Assembly: GCA_038373865.1 (NCBI GenBank)
Contig: JAXGGA010001613.1
Coordinates: forward strand, 82,004-146,003
Source of the DNA: Uloborus plumipes
Taxonomy: Eukaryota > Arthropoda > Arachnida > Araneae > Uloboridae
Direction of reading: 5' to 3'
Length of the DNA: 64,000 nucleotides
Shown here: one piece after another, positions 47,363-57,456 of the stretch
Layout of the letters: each line of letters opens with the position of its first letter
Numbering within the stretch: position 1 is the stretch's first letter
Notes under the pieces: model-generated
Database searches by the model: none
What the model saw: the letters and a program-made list of their open reading frames with translations, nothing else
Told to the model about the DNA's origin: nothing
Program-made: the position numbers and the translations under genes

Positions 47363-50174
47363 TTTAAAGCAATCATTGGCTAACTTAAGCATCTTTTGTT
47401 GTTGATGTTTATCAAGGTCTCTACTTCTCATGGAACTTCCTCTCCACTAAGTAAAACCCTTACTTAAAATTTTAGTTTCAACCCTCCCCACTTAAAATTG
47501 ATGCAACAAAATCATTTTGCATGTGGCTTTTCAATACTATCATAGCGTTTTACAACTTCATAAGAAAAAAAAATATTCCGATAGGTTTCAAAATTTTTAT
47601 TAAAGTTGTTTTGATACAAAATTTGTGCATATTGTTTTTCCTCTTCAATGGTTTATTTTATGTATGCAAAACAAAAATTTGGGATTTAATGTTTCTTCTC
47701 CAAGGAAAAACCTCGCTCTGTCGGGGAGGGGGGGGGGAGGTGGCGGATCATAAATAGTTTTGCACACAAAGCTTAATTGAAAAAAAATTTAACCCACATT
47801 TTACTATGATTGCAATTATTTTTTTCTCCACGAACCTAGAAGTGATTTAACACCCAATGAATACTTAGAAGTAAATACTTCGAAGCACTTTAGACGTAGA
47901 ACTTCGAAGCATAGCGAATCCCTTGGTTTTTCTGAGAATTATTCAATGAATGTGTGATTTTCTGAAAGCGTAAGAGTACATTAGGATTATGTAGAGATGC
48001 CTGACGTCTGCTGTTCTTTCATTCTTCTTTTTAAAAAAATGTAATCCTTTTTGTTGAGAAAATTAACGAGACATCTTTGCCCAGCAAAAAAATCTGATTC
48101 TGATAATTTTCCTTATTTCAAGCAGTTTTAATGGGTCACTGCAGCATTAAAACATATTTTGAAGTACATTAGAAATGGATATAACCGCTTCTTGAAAGCT
48201 TAATAAAACTGGATAATATCTTTGAGTTTTCGCTCGATTAATTTTTGCCTTATAAAAATTACTCATATCAAAAAAAAACATTGACATTTTTAACGCTTTC
48301 TTTTGTTTTATGAAGCACATAAGGTACGAAAAAATATTTTTCCGTGACTAGCTACTAGTTAGCCATTTGACAAAGTCAAAGAGATATTTCTTAAGATGCC
48401 GATTGTAATTTCAGAGGTCATTCGTAAATATACCTCAACTACTACGTACTGTTGGCAGGGACGGATACAAAAGCCCCTTGAGGGCCTCTTCGCTTGTAAC
48501 TTTCCGACACTGAAGTTCAAAAAAACCTAAATTTAGACCAGTTTTAATGATGTCATAGGAAGGGAGGTTCATGGGGCTTTTCCCCGGAAATGTTACGGAA
48601 TTGAAGTCCGAAGCCTTCGTGATCAATATTTGCAAATCAGTATGCATAGTAAAAAGGAATAAAACTCAATCACATTCCCTTGAAAAATTTCTGGACTCAC
48701 CCTTGACTGTTGGAGCAGGGAGAGGAAGTGTCCTTGGGAGTTCTGGTGTCGCATGCCTCCGTTCAGTGTTCTTTAGGTAGTTAGTGCCTGGTTGTCGTGT
48801 TCGATGTCACCTAGAGCGCAGCGAAATTGAGGATCATCTTCATGTTTCATGACTAGTTCCACTGCATGATGTGTTGTGAGTGTGTCGATGTGAATGTAAC
48901 TCCTTCCCGCATCATAATCCGCCCGATGAGGCGGGCTTTCTTCCGGCTCCTCCCCGCATGCTGGGATTGGGGAAATTTCTCTCTTCCCTTCTTCTCTTGT
49001 TACTTTTTGGGTTAAATGCTAGTGGTGTGCTCGGAGCGTACATCTGAAATTACTAAGTAACCTTACTGTACCTACATTTTTGCTTAATTTAAAAGGAATA
49101 ATGCTTTTCTCTTCACTTGTGAAAAGTTAAAATATACGTAATCCAAATGGAAACAGTTAAAAAATCAGGAAAATTTCTTCGGATCGCTAGAAATTAAGAT
49201 TATATTTCACTAAACGAAATGATGTTTTTAAAAAAAGGAATAAAAAGAAACTGTTTTAAAATTAAATTTTAACAGTGATGTGATCTTGAAAAAAACCTGT
49301 TTTGGGCCTTTAGAGCTGAGAGCGACTATTAATGCTAAGACTGGGAACAATGTGACAATCTGAGCCCTTGAGAATGGTTCATGATTACAGCGTGTACGCT
49401 CTGAATTCACCGAGTTGGGTAAGAGATGAATGAGGTCTTCACAACGCAATCGAATTGATCAGATGTGTATCCACCTTTTCCTTACCTAGTTTTATCAGTG
49501 TGGTTATGAGATGGCTAAGAATAAAAACCAGACGATTCCCTGCAAGAGATTGCAATTTAAATGAAAAGGAAGCTTCTTTTACTTTACTTATTTCTTTCAA
49601 GAAATATTACTCTTAGCTTTTCGTTTCATTATATTTTTTTCAATTCTTCAATATTACCCTACAGCAGACATTAAGAAATTGATCATCCTGAGACAAAGAG
49701 AAGCACCGCAGATCTTTGAAATCAGCTAACTATGCCTAACAACGCAGAAGTATTGTTTGAAAAGATTTATTACCACCGGAATCCCAAAACTCCTCTGTTA
49801 TGCTACACGAGGCGACGCTGCCCCTTGCCTTTTCCCCCCTACGCTTATAATGTATGCTTTTCGCTTTTAAGGTTTTTTTTATCTTTCTTTTCAATCTTAG
49901 AACTTAATAGACTTATCTGTTCTGCTTCTTTAAACGCATATCGGGTGTCGCTAGAGAACCTGCGCCTCGCCGAATGTCGAGCCCTAATCGGACTAAATCG
50001 TGTGTTTTAGAAGCACAAAAACTCAAAAAAAAGAAAATAATGAATGAATCAAAACAGTTCCCTCTAAAGGCAGTTGAAGCTAAAACATCTTTTAGCTTTG
50101 ATAACGCTTCTAGAAAAGTTACAGCTAGCTCACCTGCGGCTCGACATCCGGCTCGTGAGCTCAGCGCCCCGTAT

Positions 50175-50196
50175 GCTCCGCCCCGTAAGGCGGAGC
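50175..50196. repeat. GC-rich 8-bp hairpin upstream of the 66-bp exon
   Basis: GCTCCGCC and GGCGGAGC pair perfectly around the loop CCGTAA. The hairpin ends about 46 bases before the acceptor of the 66-bp exon, and a TACTAAA branch-point-like sequence lies between them. The loop also carries the start of a GTAAGG donor-like sequence. Confidence 0.7.
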
Positions 50197-50242
50197 TACC
50201 GACCAGCACGTACTAAACGGCGTATTTGATGAATTTCCGCAG

Positions 50243-50308
50243 AGTTTTATATCTCGAGGACGGGCAGCGCGGTGGACGTGGAAGCCGACGTCTCTGACTC
50301 GGACCACA
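50243..50308 (+). CDS. slo: Candidate 66-bp slo cassette exon (acidic segment)
   Basis: This 66-bp segment follows a TACTAAA branch-point-like site and the acceptor ATTTCCGCAG, and is followed by GTAGGT. It is phase 1 at both ends. After the 51-bp exon it reads K-FYISRTGSAVDVEADVSD-SDH. It is GC-rich and open, unlike neighbouring sequence, with a Ser/Thr-containing basic start (SRTGS, possible kinase target) and an acidic tail. A stop at 50230 in this frame prevents extension upstream. The donor is imperfect. I infer an optional linker exon. Confidence 0.6.
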
Positions 50309-50350
50309 GTAGGTGCTCATTTCCAATTGCTTGTCTCCGCCAGCTGCTTT

Positions 50351-50393
50351 GTATCTCTCTGTGTGCTTGGTGTGCCTCTCTATCTCTCTCTGT
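50351..50393 (+). promoter_or_regulatory. CU-rich tract after the 66-bp exon
   Basis: TATCTCTCTGTGTGCTTGG and then CCTCTCTATCTCTCTCTG begin about 40 bases after the exon. They resemble the tracts after the pore exon, alternative exon A and the 51-bp exon. A role in splicing control is inferred. Confidence 0.3.
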
Positions 50394-51327
50394 ACCACTT
50401 TCACAAACACTCGGCAGATGATCGGAGCGACGAAGCCAATCATTACAAAAAATCATCTTCTTCATTTTGCTAGCTCGTTCCAGAAAACAGTGCGCCACGT
50501 TCATAAATAGATTCCTAAGAACTTCCGGTCCGAAAGGACCCAGAACCTCACTTTTTTGAAGCACCTACATCGCATTTTTCTTAATTATAATTGATAAATT
50601 ATACTCTGTTGTTTTTCAGTTAAATGTCTACAAAATCTATATTTTGTTATTTAGTTGGTTATACGTTTGAATTTATTATATAGGTATTCAACTTTAAGCA
50701 CGTTTACAATAGTCGCATCTTAGATGGGAATAGCCTTCGCTTGTTCTTAACCGAACCCCTATTCACAGTTCTCTCCAGAAAATTACGAACTAATTTTTAA
50801 AAACCTTCAATGTTTCTCATTCTCCTGTTTGACACCTTTCTTAGCTCTAATGATTAGTAAAATACACTTACACCTATTATTGATTACAACTACTGCTATC
50901 TTTTTCGGAAATCTTCTGATGGTTTCGAAGAACAGAATATAGTACCTTATTATTATGTTTGGATTTGACATGACGCTTGCAACAGCAGTAGAGCAATAGG
51001 TATGTGCAACTTCAATGTTTCGATTTTGCTGCCATTTCTAATCGTCCTTCACTTGCCTGCTCTCAAAATAAAGAAAAATTACTTTTTTTTTAATGAAAAA
51101 AAAAAAAAAAAAGATGGTAACAGGAAGATGTAAGATTTAATATCCTCGTCAGAGCCCTTGTTTTGACAGTCAAACTGTCAATCCTAGTACGTCAATATAG
51201 ATGCATATATAGGGACTGTGATAACTAAAACTTCCAGTTTTAGAACATTTTGACTGCGCTGTCTGTTTTTGACTTGAAGTTTTAAATAAAACTGTTTTAT
51301 CGTGGCACACAGTTGCAGTGTTTTTAA

Positions 51328-51661
51328 CCCTTTGATGGTTATGAATGAGTTCAGCTCGCAATCGAATCGTGCTTCATAATGCGCGCAAACGAGTTCCGCT
51401 CGGGAGCAAGATTTTGACCGGATGGTTAGTAACGAGCACTACTCGCGTAGTGAAATTTTCCCCCAATGCGTGCTGACGAGCTGACTTCGTTCGCTTAAAC
51501 GCGCGAGGCGAGCTATCTACGGCATCGCCAGAGAAAGGTGACATTTTCGGAAGAACGGCGGGGGAAAACAGCTGCCACTTTCGACTACTGTTTACTCCTA
51601 ACTCCTAATGCTGCGTGAATTAAGTAAACGGAAACTGCTCATTTCCATAACCGTCAAAGGG
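51328..51661. mobile_element. TTAA-flanked MITE with CCCTTTGAyGGTTATG ends
   Basis: TTAA at 51324-51327 and 51662-51665 brackets a 334-bp element. The left end CCCTTTGATGGTTATG matches the reverse complement of the right end, CCCTTTGACGGTTATG, with one difference. The interior is GC-richer (CGAGCTCGC-type words) and noncoding. The ends and duplication are piggyBac-like. Confidence 0.87.
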
Positions 51662-54413
51662 TTAAGATGATTGGTGAGAAGTAGTATGCATTCGTCATGA
51701 AGAAAACCAATGGTTAGAATCTGTGTCGAAAAAACTAATTTCAAACATATGGGGATAAAAGTCGTGACTTTGAACTTATACCAATCAATGCATCTGTTAT
51801 AAATACAAGCTAAGAGATGCTTTTAAACAATCTGCACTTTAAAGAAATTTTTAAAGTATTCTGATCATGTTTTCGATACACAGCTCAGAAATGGAGCAGA
51901 CAGTAGACTCAGTATCTCAATATAACTCTAGTGAAAATTTTGTTGCAATGAATAGATAACAATTTTAATCATGAGCACATATTTAAAAATGTGCTTTTGA
52001 AAAAAAATTGCACTTCGAGCTTCTTGAGACGACAAATTGCTACTGCCTTGGAGACTCTTCTCGTTGGATGTTAATCGAGGATTGGAGTTTTGGAAGTGGT
52101 TTCGAAATTTCAGCAACACTTTTAAAATTACAAAATCAATAAGCCCATTTGCAAAAGTTAGATATATTTCTGGTAGAAAGAATTATTATTTCTTTAATTT
52201 CGTTGCATTAAAATTTCAATAACTTTCTGAAAAAATGCAAAAGCTTTGAACCTTTAGAAACCAAAAGTCTCCCATCGATATTTGAATTGTGAAATGTTTG
52301 ATTCTATGCTACTAAATATTTGTTTAAAGGGGGTTCAAATTAGAGTTTTGGCAAAAGCAAAGGCCCAAAACACCTTATTATAAATTCGCTCTGATCATTT
52401 GGCCATCACTGCTTTCTTGACTCACATATTTGGTTTTCCTTCATAGTTCGTCTCGGTGGATTATAAGCAACATCACATCATGAGCACCAATATCTTGTGC
52501 ACAGTTTTAAAGCATAATGTAACTAATAGCCACTTTTACAACCTTCTGTGGGAATCGATAGCATTTGCCATTGCAGTCTTCGTCTCGAAAAATTCATCAC
52601 AACATTTTGCTCAAATAATTTTAGAAAGCAAAACTATGATTTTAAAATTTATTTACCGCCAAGCATGAAAATATTTCTCGAGATACGAAAAATTAAGGGA
52701 GGAAACATGGATGGTAATGTTTTCCGTCTCCGTCACCGTTATGTCTCAAGAATGTTTTTAATATTTTACTCACTCTTTTAGTAGATACTTTCAAAGCGTT
52801 ATATTTTAGAAAAACTTACTGTTTTTGGAATACAAAAAAGCGACTAAGTTGCATTTTGTATCTGAATAACCTTCAGAGAGGGAGTCAGTGTGGGCACTAT
52901 CTACATACAACATCATGCTAAATTCAGACAGTTCAACATATACAACACGTTTTAGATTAGGTGTCTAATATATGTATGTAATTTTTAACCCACAAAAATA
53001 CTGTTCACGTGAATGTTGATTTAGGTATTTGAACACCAAAGAAGATCTATTCAACTTTTCATAGAACTAATAATGCATCAAACTAAGTTGTTTCTGTTGA
53101 AATCAGTAAGAGTTTTCAGAGGAGGATCCGATGAGGACTAATAACGTGATGTCACAAGGCGGTCGTTTATAGCTTTGGTTTTTTTAATTCACTGCTTTGA
53201 TTTTTTTCTCTGCTTTGTTATATGCTCGAAATCGTTTTGGTTTACCGTCTGACGGCATTCGAGGAAAAATTATTCCCTTGCTGGGACCCCGTTTGCTTAC
53301 GCCCACCCTCCGAGTTTCGAATGCCGCCTTCTTCTCTCCGCGTGTCTTGGATTCCTTCGCTGCTTTCCTTTGGATGTTGCTGTAATGTGCTTGCACGGCC
53401 AGTGTGCTGCTTTTCTTGAATATGCGAAAAGAATGTTTGTGTTCGTCGTGTTTTGCCTTGCTTGCGTCTGGCACTCCTCTGTGTGCGACTCACCCGAGTT
53501 AACCATCCATTTTCAAGAGAAAACCAATTCTGGAATCCCGTAGAGATCTCTACTTTTTCGGGTTTTTTTTCAACTAGTCCAAGCCTCCAAAAGACTCGTG
53601 TCGCATTGGAGTACCAACTGCAGTCGTGTAAATTGTGTGAATAAATATTTTACTTTGGCAAAGGTAGGAAAAATAATATATTTCAAATATACGTCGTCAC
53701 TGTGATCCGCCGGATTTTAAATATCCTGATCCTGTTTTCTGCTTTCATTAAACAGCGAAAATGAACATACATTTTGATACCATCTCTATCTTGAGACTAA
53801 CAACAGGTGTCTTCAATTTCAGCTTACGACTGACAATATAACGGCAACCTGTCAAAAAACCGGTAGTCCCTCAGTGCGGGTATCATCAGCAAAATACGAG
53901 ACAGAGCATGGAGCTTCTGCGCAGTTTTAGAATAAACTTAGGTAACAACAGCTTCGAACGAACACATCAAACGGAAATAAAAATACTATAAAGCAATGCG
54001 GAAAGTTAACATTCTACAAGTCTATTTAGTCACAAAACAAAGCTTTGAAGAAAGTATCACCAAATGTCCATTTGACAGTAGCCACGCAAGAAATTATTCT
54101 GACTATCGTCAAATTAGAATATGACTAGTGAGGCAAAAGATGCTTTTAAAATAGGGGCTTTAAGCTTCAATGCATTCACTAAATTACTAGTTTTAGGAAC
54201 TGCTTCTCTGGGTCGTGCGGGAATTTCGTATTCGCTTCCGAAAGAACTATCGCTTGTTCACACGAGGTCCCTATAAAATAAAACAAATGTATTGCTTTGA
54301 TTTGGTTCGGTTATTCTCGGGTGAGTCTAAAATTCTGGAGGAACTCTGTCTGCTCGTCAACAGCAGCTATCTGCTAAGAACGTAACGTGTAACGCATTTC
54401 TTTGTTTTTCCAG

Positions 54414-54485
54414 ACGAGAGTGTTCACAACTCTACATTCCCAACCTTCACGCCTCCAGAAATACCCAAGAGGGTGAAACTAAGAG
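54414..54485 (+). CDS. slo: slo exon: TFTPPEIPKRVKLRG linker segment
   Basis: This 72-bp exon (phase 1 in, phase 1 out) follows TTTTTCCAG and precedes GTAAGT. It encodes ESVHNSTFPTFTPPEIPKRV and KLR, matching the PTFTPPELPKRVHVRG segment of Drosophila Slo in the RCK1-RCK2 linker. The conserved TFTPPE-PKRV block makes this the best-supported linker exon and probably a constitutive one. Its first residue varies with the exon spliced before it. Confidence 0.95.
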
Positions 54486-55299
54486 GTAAGTTCGAGTTTT
54501 CTTCATTTGTTTTCAATTCATTACCTTATTTAAATCGGTCGTTTTGGAAAGGGCATAAGCCCCACTACTAAAATTTTTTAGTACTAAACAAAAGATTTTT
54601 TTACAAGATGCTTCTCTAACTATAATTTCACCTTAAATCATGTTTTATTTTACTACTGAAATGAAGCACAAATACTTTTTAATTAGGACATACCTTTTCT
54701 GTAGTCAACGATCTGGAAGTTTAATTAAGAATAATAAAAATGAAATTCAAGTAAAATGGGTTTGTTTAAAACTTATTGGTGACAATTAAAAAATGTAACA
54801 AACTGAGATAAAGGAAAGAAAATCCAGTACTTGTGTATAAAATCAGCACCTTAATGAAATACTACCTGTGTTTTTCTCTTTCTTTCATCTGGTTTTGGCG
54901 AATCAATAGAGATTTATGTAAACAAATTGATAAAGAACAAAAACTAACAACTGTTGATATTCAAACGGGCACTTCGCACTTCACATTTTCCAATAGACAG
55001 GAACTGATTAACAAATGGTCCTAGTCCACAGATTTAAGCCAGTACATTTCAGAACCCTTCTCTCTCCAATCACATATGTCGACATAGGTATGAATTCAAT
55101 CACGTTTCCAGTTGTACCGAAATTTTTACTGCTTTGCTGAAAACTTCATTAATGTTATGATTCATTGTTTGTGATAAGGTTGCTTACCCCTGCATATAAT
55201 AAATGTTCCTTGTTGAATGGATCACTGCCTGTTTTTTTGGGAGGGGGGGGTTAGGAATTTGCAGCTTTTTTTTCGTCTGTCGTGGCACGACCATTGAAA

Positions 55300-55390
55300 C
55301 CAGGCCCGTCATTTAGGGGGGGCAGGGGGGTCAATCGCGCCCCCCTGACTTAGAGAAATCAATGTATTTATATATAAGGGGGCGTGGTTT
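55300..55390. repeat. G-rich interspersed-repeat end
   Basis: AGGCCCGTCATTTAGGGGGG continues into a G-rich then C-rich stretch that can fold back on itself (CAGGGGGGTCAATCG / GCGCCCCCCTG). It has the look of the end of a dispersed repeat. It lies directly beside the fold-back element. Confidence 0.5.
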
Positions 55391-55412
55391 TTGTTGTTTT
55401 CTGGGGTGACAT

Positions 55413-57002
55413 GAAAAAACGGCCCCTAGGAAAAAACGGCCCCTAGGAAAAAACGTCCCCTAGGAAAAAACGTCCCGTTGGAAAAGACATCCCCGATGAA
55501 AAAGCATCTTGTACGAACAAAATTGAGTTTTTTTTTTACCATTTCCAGTGATGAATAGAAATTTTAGCATCATTTGTTAAACTATTTTTTTTTTTGCAGC
55601 AAATGATTTTAGTGGTGCTTTTTTCTCATAATCTAGCTACTAAGAAGCGTTTATCGCTTGATTTAATGGATTTTTTTTGTAATTTTTGATGTTATTAAAC
55701 AGTATTGGATATTAAATACAATTATTGATCAATAGTTTTCCTTGCAAATACAGTCGAGCCCACTAGAATATCGGTTAAAGGAATATCCCGCTTAATACAA
55801 TACATTTTCAATGTACCAAACCGTTATAGTGCATTATTTTCGTCCCGGATAATGGAATATCCCGCTTTTTAGAATATTTTGCCGTGGCAAAAGGGGCTAT
55901 TCCATTAAGCGGGCTCAACTGTATAAGATCTGGTGGGGTAAAATGGTCAGTGTGGAAAGTGGTCATACTTCAAATAAAAAGCTGTAGTTTACAAATAAAT
56001 GTTCGAAGGAGTGATTTTTTTTTAAAATTTTTTCAATTTTAATGTTTTCTCAGTTTTGAAAAAAGAGTAAAAAAAGCATTTCAACTTGCTAAAAAGTTAA
56101 GAATTATTTTTCGGGAATGCGTTTAGTTCAAATAGAAGGAAAATATAAAAAAAAATAGAATGTTTTTTTTTTTTCTAAATGAAAATTACGAGCTCTATCT
56201 GTCCTGCCAATTGAAAACAGCAGTTGCACGAATGTGCATAAAAATCGGTTGCATGTGAATATCCCCCCCCCCCAAAAAAAATGTTTTATCCATGTTCAGA
56301 CATGTAATAAAATAATCTAAAAAGTTCGTTCGACTTTCTATTTTTTTAATCCTAAAAAAAATCTCCCCAAAAAATCATTTTTTGAGCCTTTTAAAGCAGG
56401 ATCCCTTCTTAACAAAAAAAAAAAAAAAACTATTGAAGGATTCAACGAAGAAACGACTGACCATACATTAACATTTGTTTATTTTTCCCTGACAATTATA
56501 TAACTTACAATGAAATAAAATAAAAGATAGCAAAAAAAATGTTGAATGAAGTCAATTTAAGAACAATTTTGTAGATAAAATATAACATTTCTTTGTTTTC
56601 CTCTAAATTAAACCCCTTGTAATGAATTAAAATAAAAGATTGCAAATAAAGTATTAACAAAATTCAAGTTAGAAAAAATTTTTAATAAAATATTTCTCTC
56701 ACTTTTCAAAAGAATTACTTACTTTTATTATGATTAAAAATTTAATCACTCACAGAAAATTGATTTAAAAAAAAATTGCACCTCAATTTTTTCCTAAGGA
56801 ACATTTTTTCCGGGGACGTTATTTCTGAGAGGACGTTTTTTTAGGGGACGTTTTTTCCGAGGAGACGTTTTTTCCGGGGACGTTTTTTCCTAGGGGACGC
56901 TTCTTCCGGGGACGTTTTTTCCTAGGGGACGTTTTTTAGTAGGGGACGTTTTTTCCAGGGACGTTTTGTCGGGGACGTTCTTTCCGGGTACGTTTTTTCC
57001 TA
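55413..57002. mobile_element. Fold-back element with 17-bp tandem repeats at both ends
   Basis: The left end has six head-to-tail 17-bp units of the form GAAAAAACGTCCCCTAG (55413-55514), progressively degraded inward. The right end (about 56796-57002) has about a dozen inverted units of the form GGGGACGTTTTTTCCTA. Long termini built from short tandem repeats, inverted relative to each other, define Foldback-like elements. The interior of ~1.3 kb is AT-rich with no ORF of note and carries a pogo-like MITE. Confidence 0.8.
55751..55921. mobile_element. pogo/Tigger-like MITE, TA target duplication
   Basis: The 171-bp element starts CAGTCGAGCCC and ends GGGCTCAACTG, with TA on each side (55749-55750 and 55922-55923). 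The motifs GAATATCCCGCTT and ATTCCATTAAGCGGG are repeated inside. CAG termini plus TA duplication are typical of pogo-related elements. It is noncoding and nested within the fold-back element. Confidence 0.85.
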
Positions 57003-57335
57003 GAACGAATTGCAGTGCATATCTCAGTGAATTGTGCAAATTAAAACACACTTTGTTGAAACCTCGCTTACATGACATGGATCAATCGAACACGACATGG
57101 ATCAATTTCATGAAAATAATACGATTTGAAAATCTCAGAAATAATTTGCACCATTTAGCGAGAATGGCCATTTGTGAAAACTACTTATCATTTTCTTGTG
57201 TGACTAATTAGTCTTCTGCATCGTTTCATGTTTGTCTTTTATCCCTCTTTTGTATAAACTTTTTTACTATTCAATATCTGTATTTTATTTTTTAAAAAAA
57301 TCCAACTCAATATTCTTTTTCTCTTTTCTTTTCAG

Positions 57336-57359
57336 ACCCTACAAAAAATCCTACTGATT
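57336..57359 (+). CDS. slo: Candidate 24-bp slo micro-exon (DPTKNPTD)
   Basis: This 24-bp segment lies between a very strong acceptor (TTTTTCTCTTTTCTTTTCAG) and the consensus donor GTAAGT. It is phase 1 on both sides. With the preceding G it reads DPTKNPTD and continues in frame into the 199-bp exon as L-GNVVGG. Skipping it gives V-GNVVGG. It adds two TP/TD-type Thr residues. Splice-site quality is the main evidence. Confidence 0.7.
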
Positions 57360-57456
57360 GTAAGTATATCGACCAGTAATTTATTACTTGATTTATTTTG
57401 TCATAGAAAATTAAAGTAATGGATTGTGTTTCTTTTTTCTTGAACTATAAGAAATA

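Larger units (their letters stand above)
47336..50242. other. slo intron with CU tract and possible extra exon
   Basis: Intron of about 2.9 kb. A CT-rich tract lies at 47349-47362, 13 bases after the donor. A GC-rich segment at 50125-50200 could contain a further 60-bp cassette exon with its donor in a hairpin. A small GC hairpin (CCGCC...GGCGG) also lies at about 48921-48937. Confidence 0.65.
50309..54413. other. slo intron with CU tract and TTAA MITE
   Basis: Intron of about 4.1 kb. A CT-rich tract lies at 50351-50393 close to the 66-bp exon. A TTAA-flanked MITE lies at 51328-51661. A modestly GC-richer stretch at about 53260-53500 is open in several frames on both strands without recognisable domains. 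Confidence 0.7.
54486..57335. other. slo intron occupied by nested transposons
   Basis: Intron of about 2.85 kb. It contains a G-rich repeat end (about 55300-55390), a fold-back element with tandem-repeat ends (about 55413-57002) and a pogo-like MITE inside that (55751-55921). Confidence 0.8.

Noticed and set aside
48921..48937. CCGCC...GGCGG hairpin resembling a bacterial terminator
   Set aside because: Short stem, no T run, and within an animal intron. No role assigned.
53184..53506. Overlapping open frames on both strands in a GC-richer patch
   Set aside because: No Slo-like peptide, no matching phase-1 boundaries with good splice sites, and several frames equally open.
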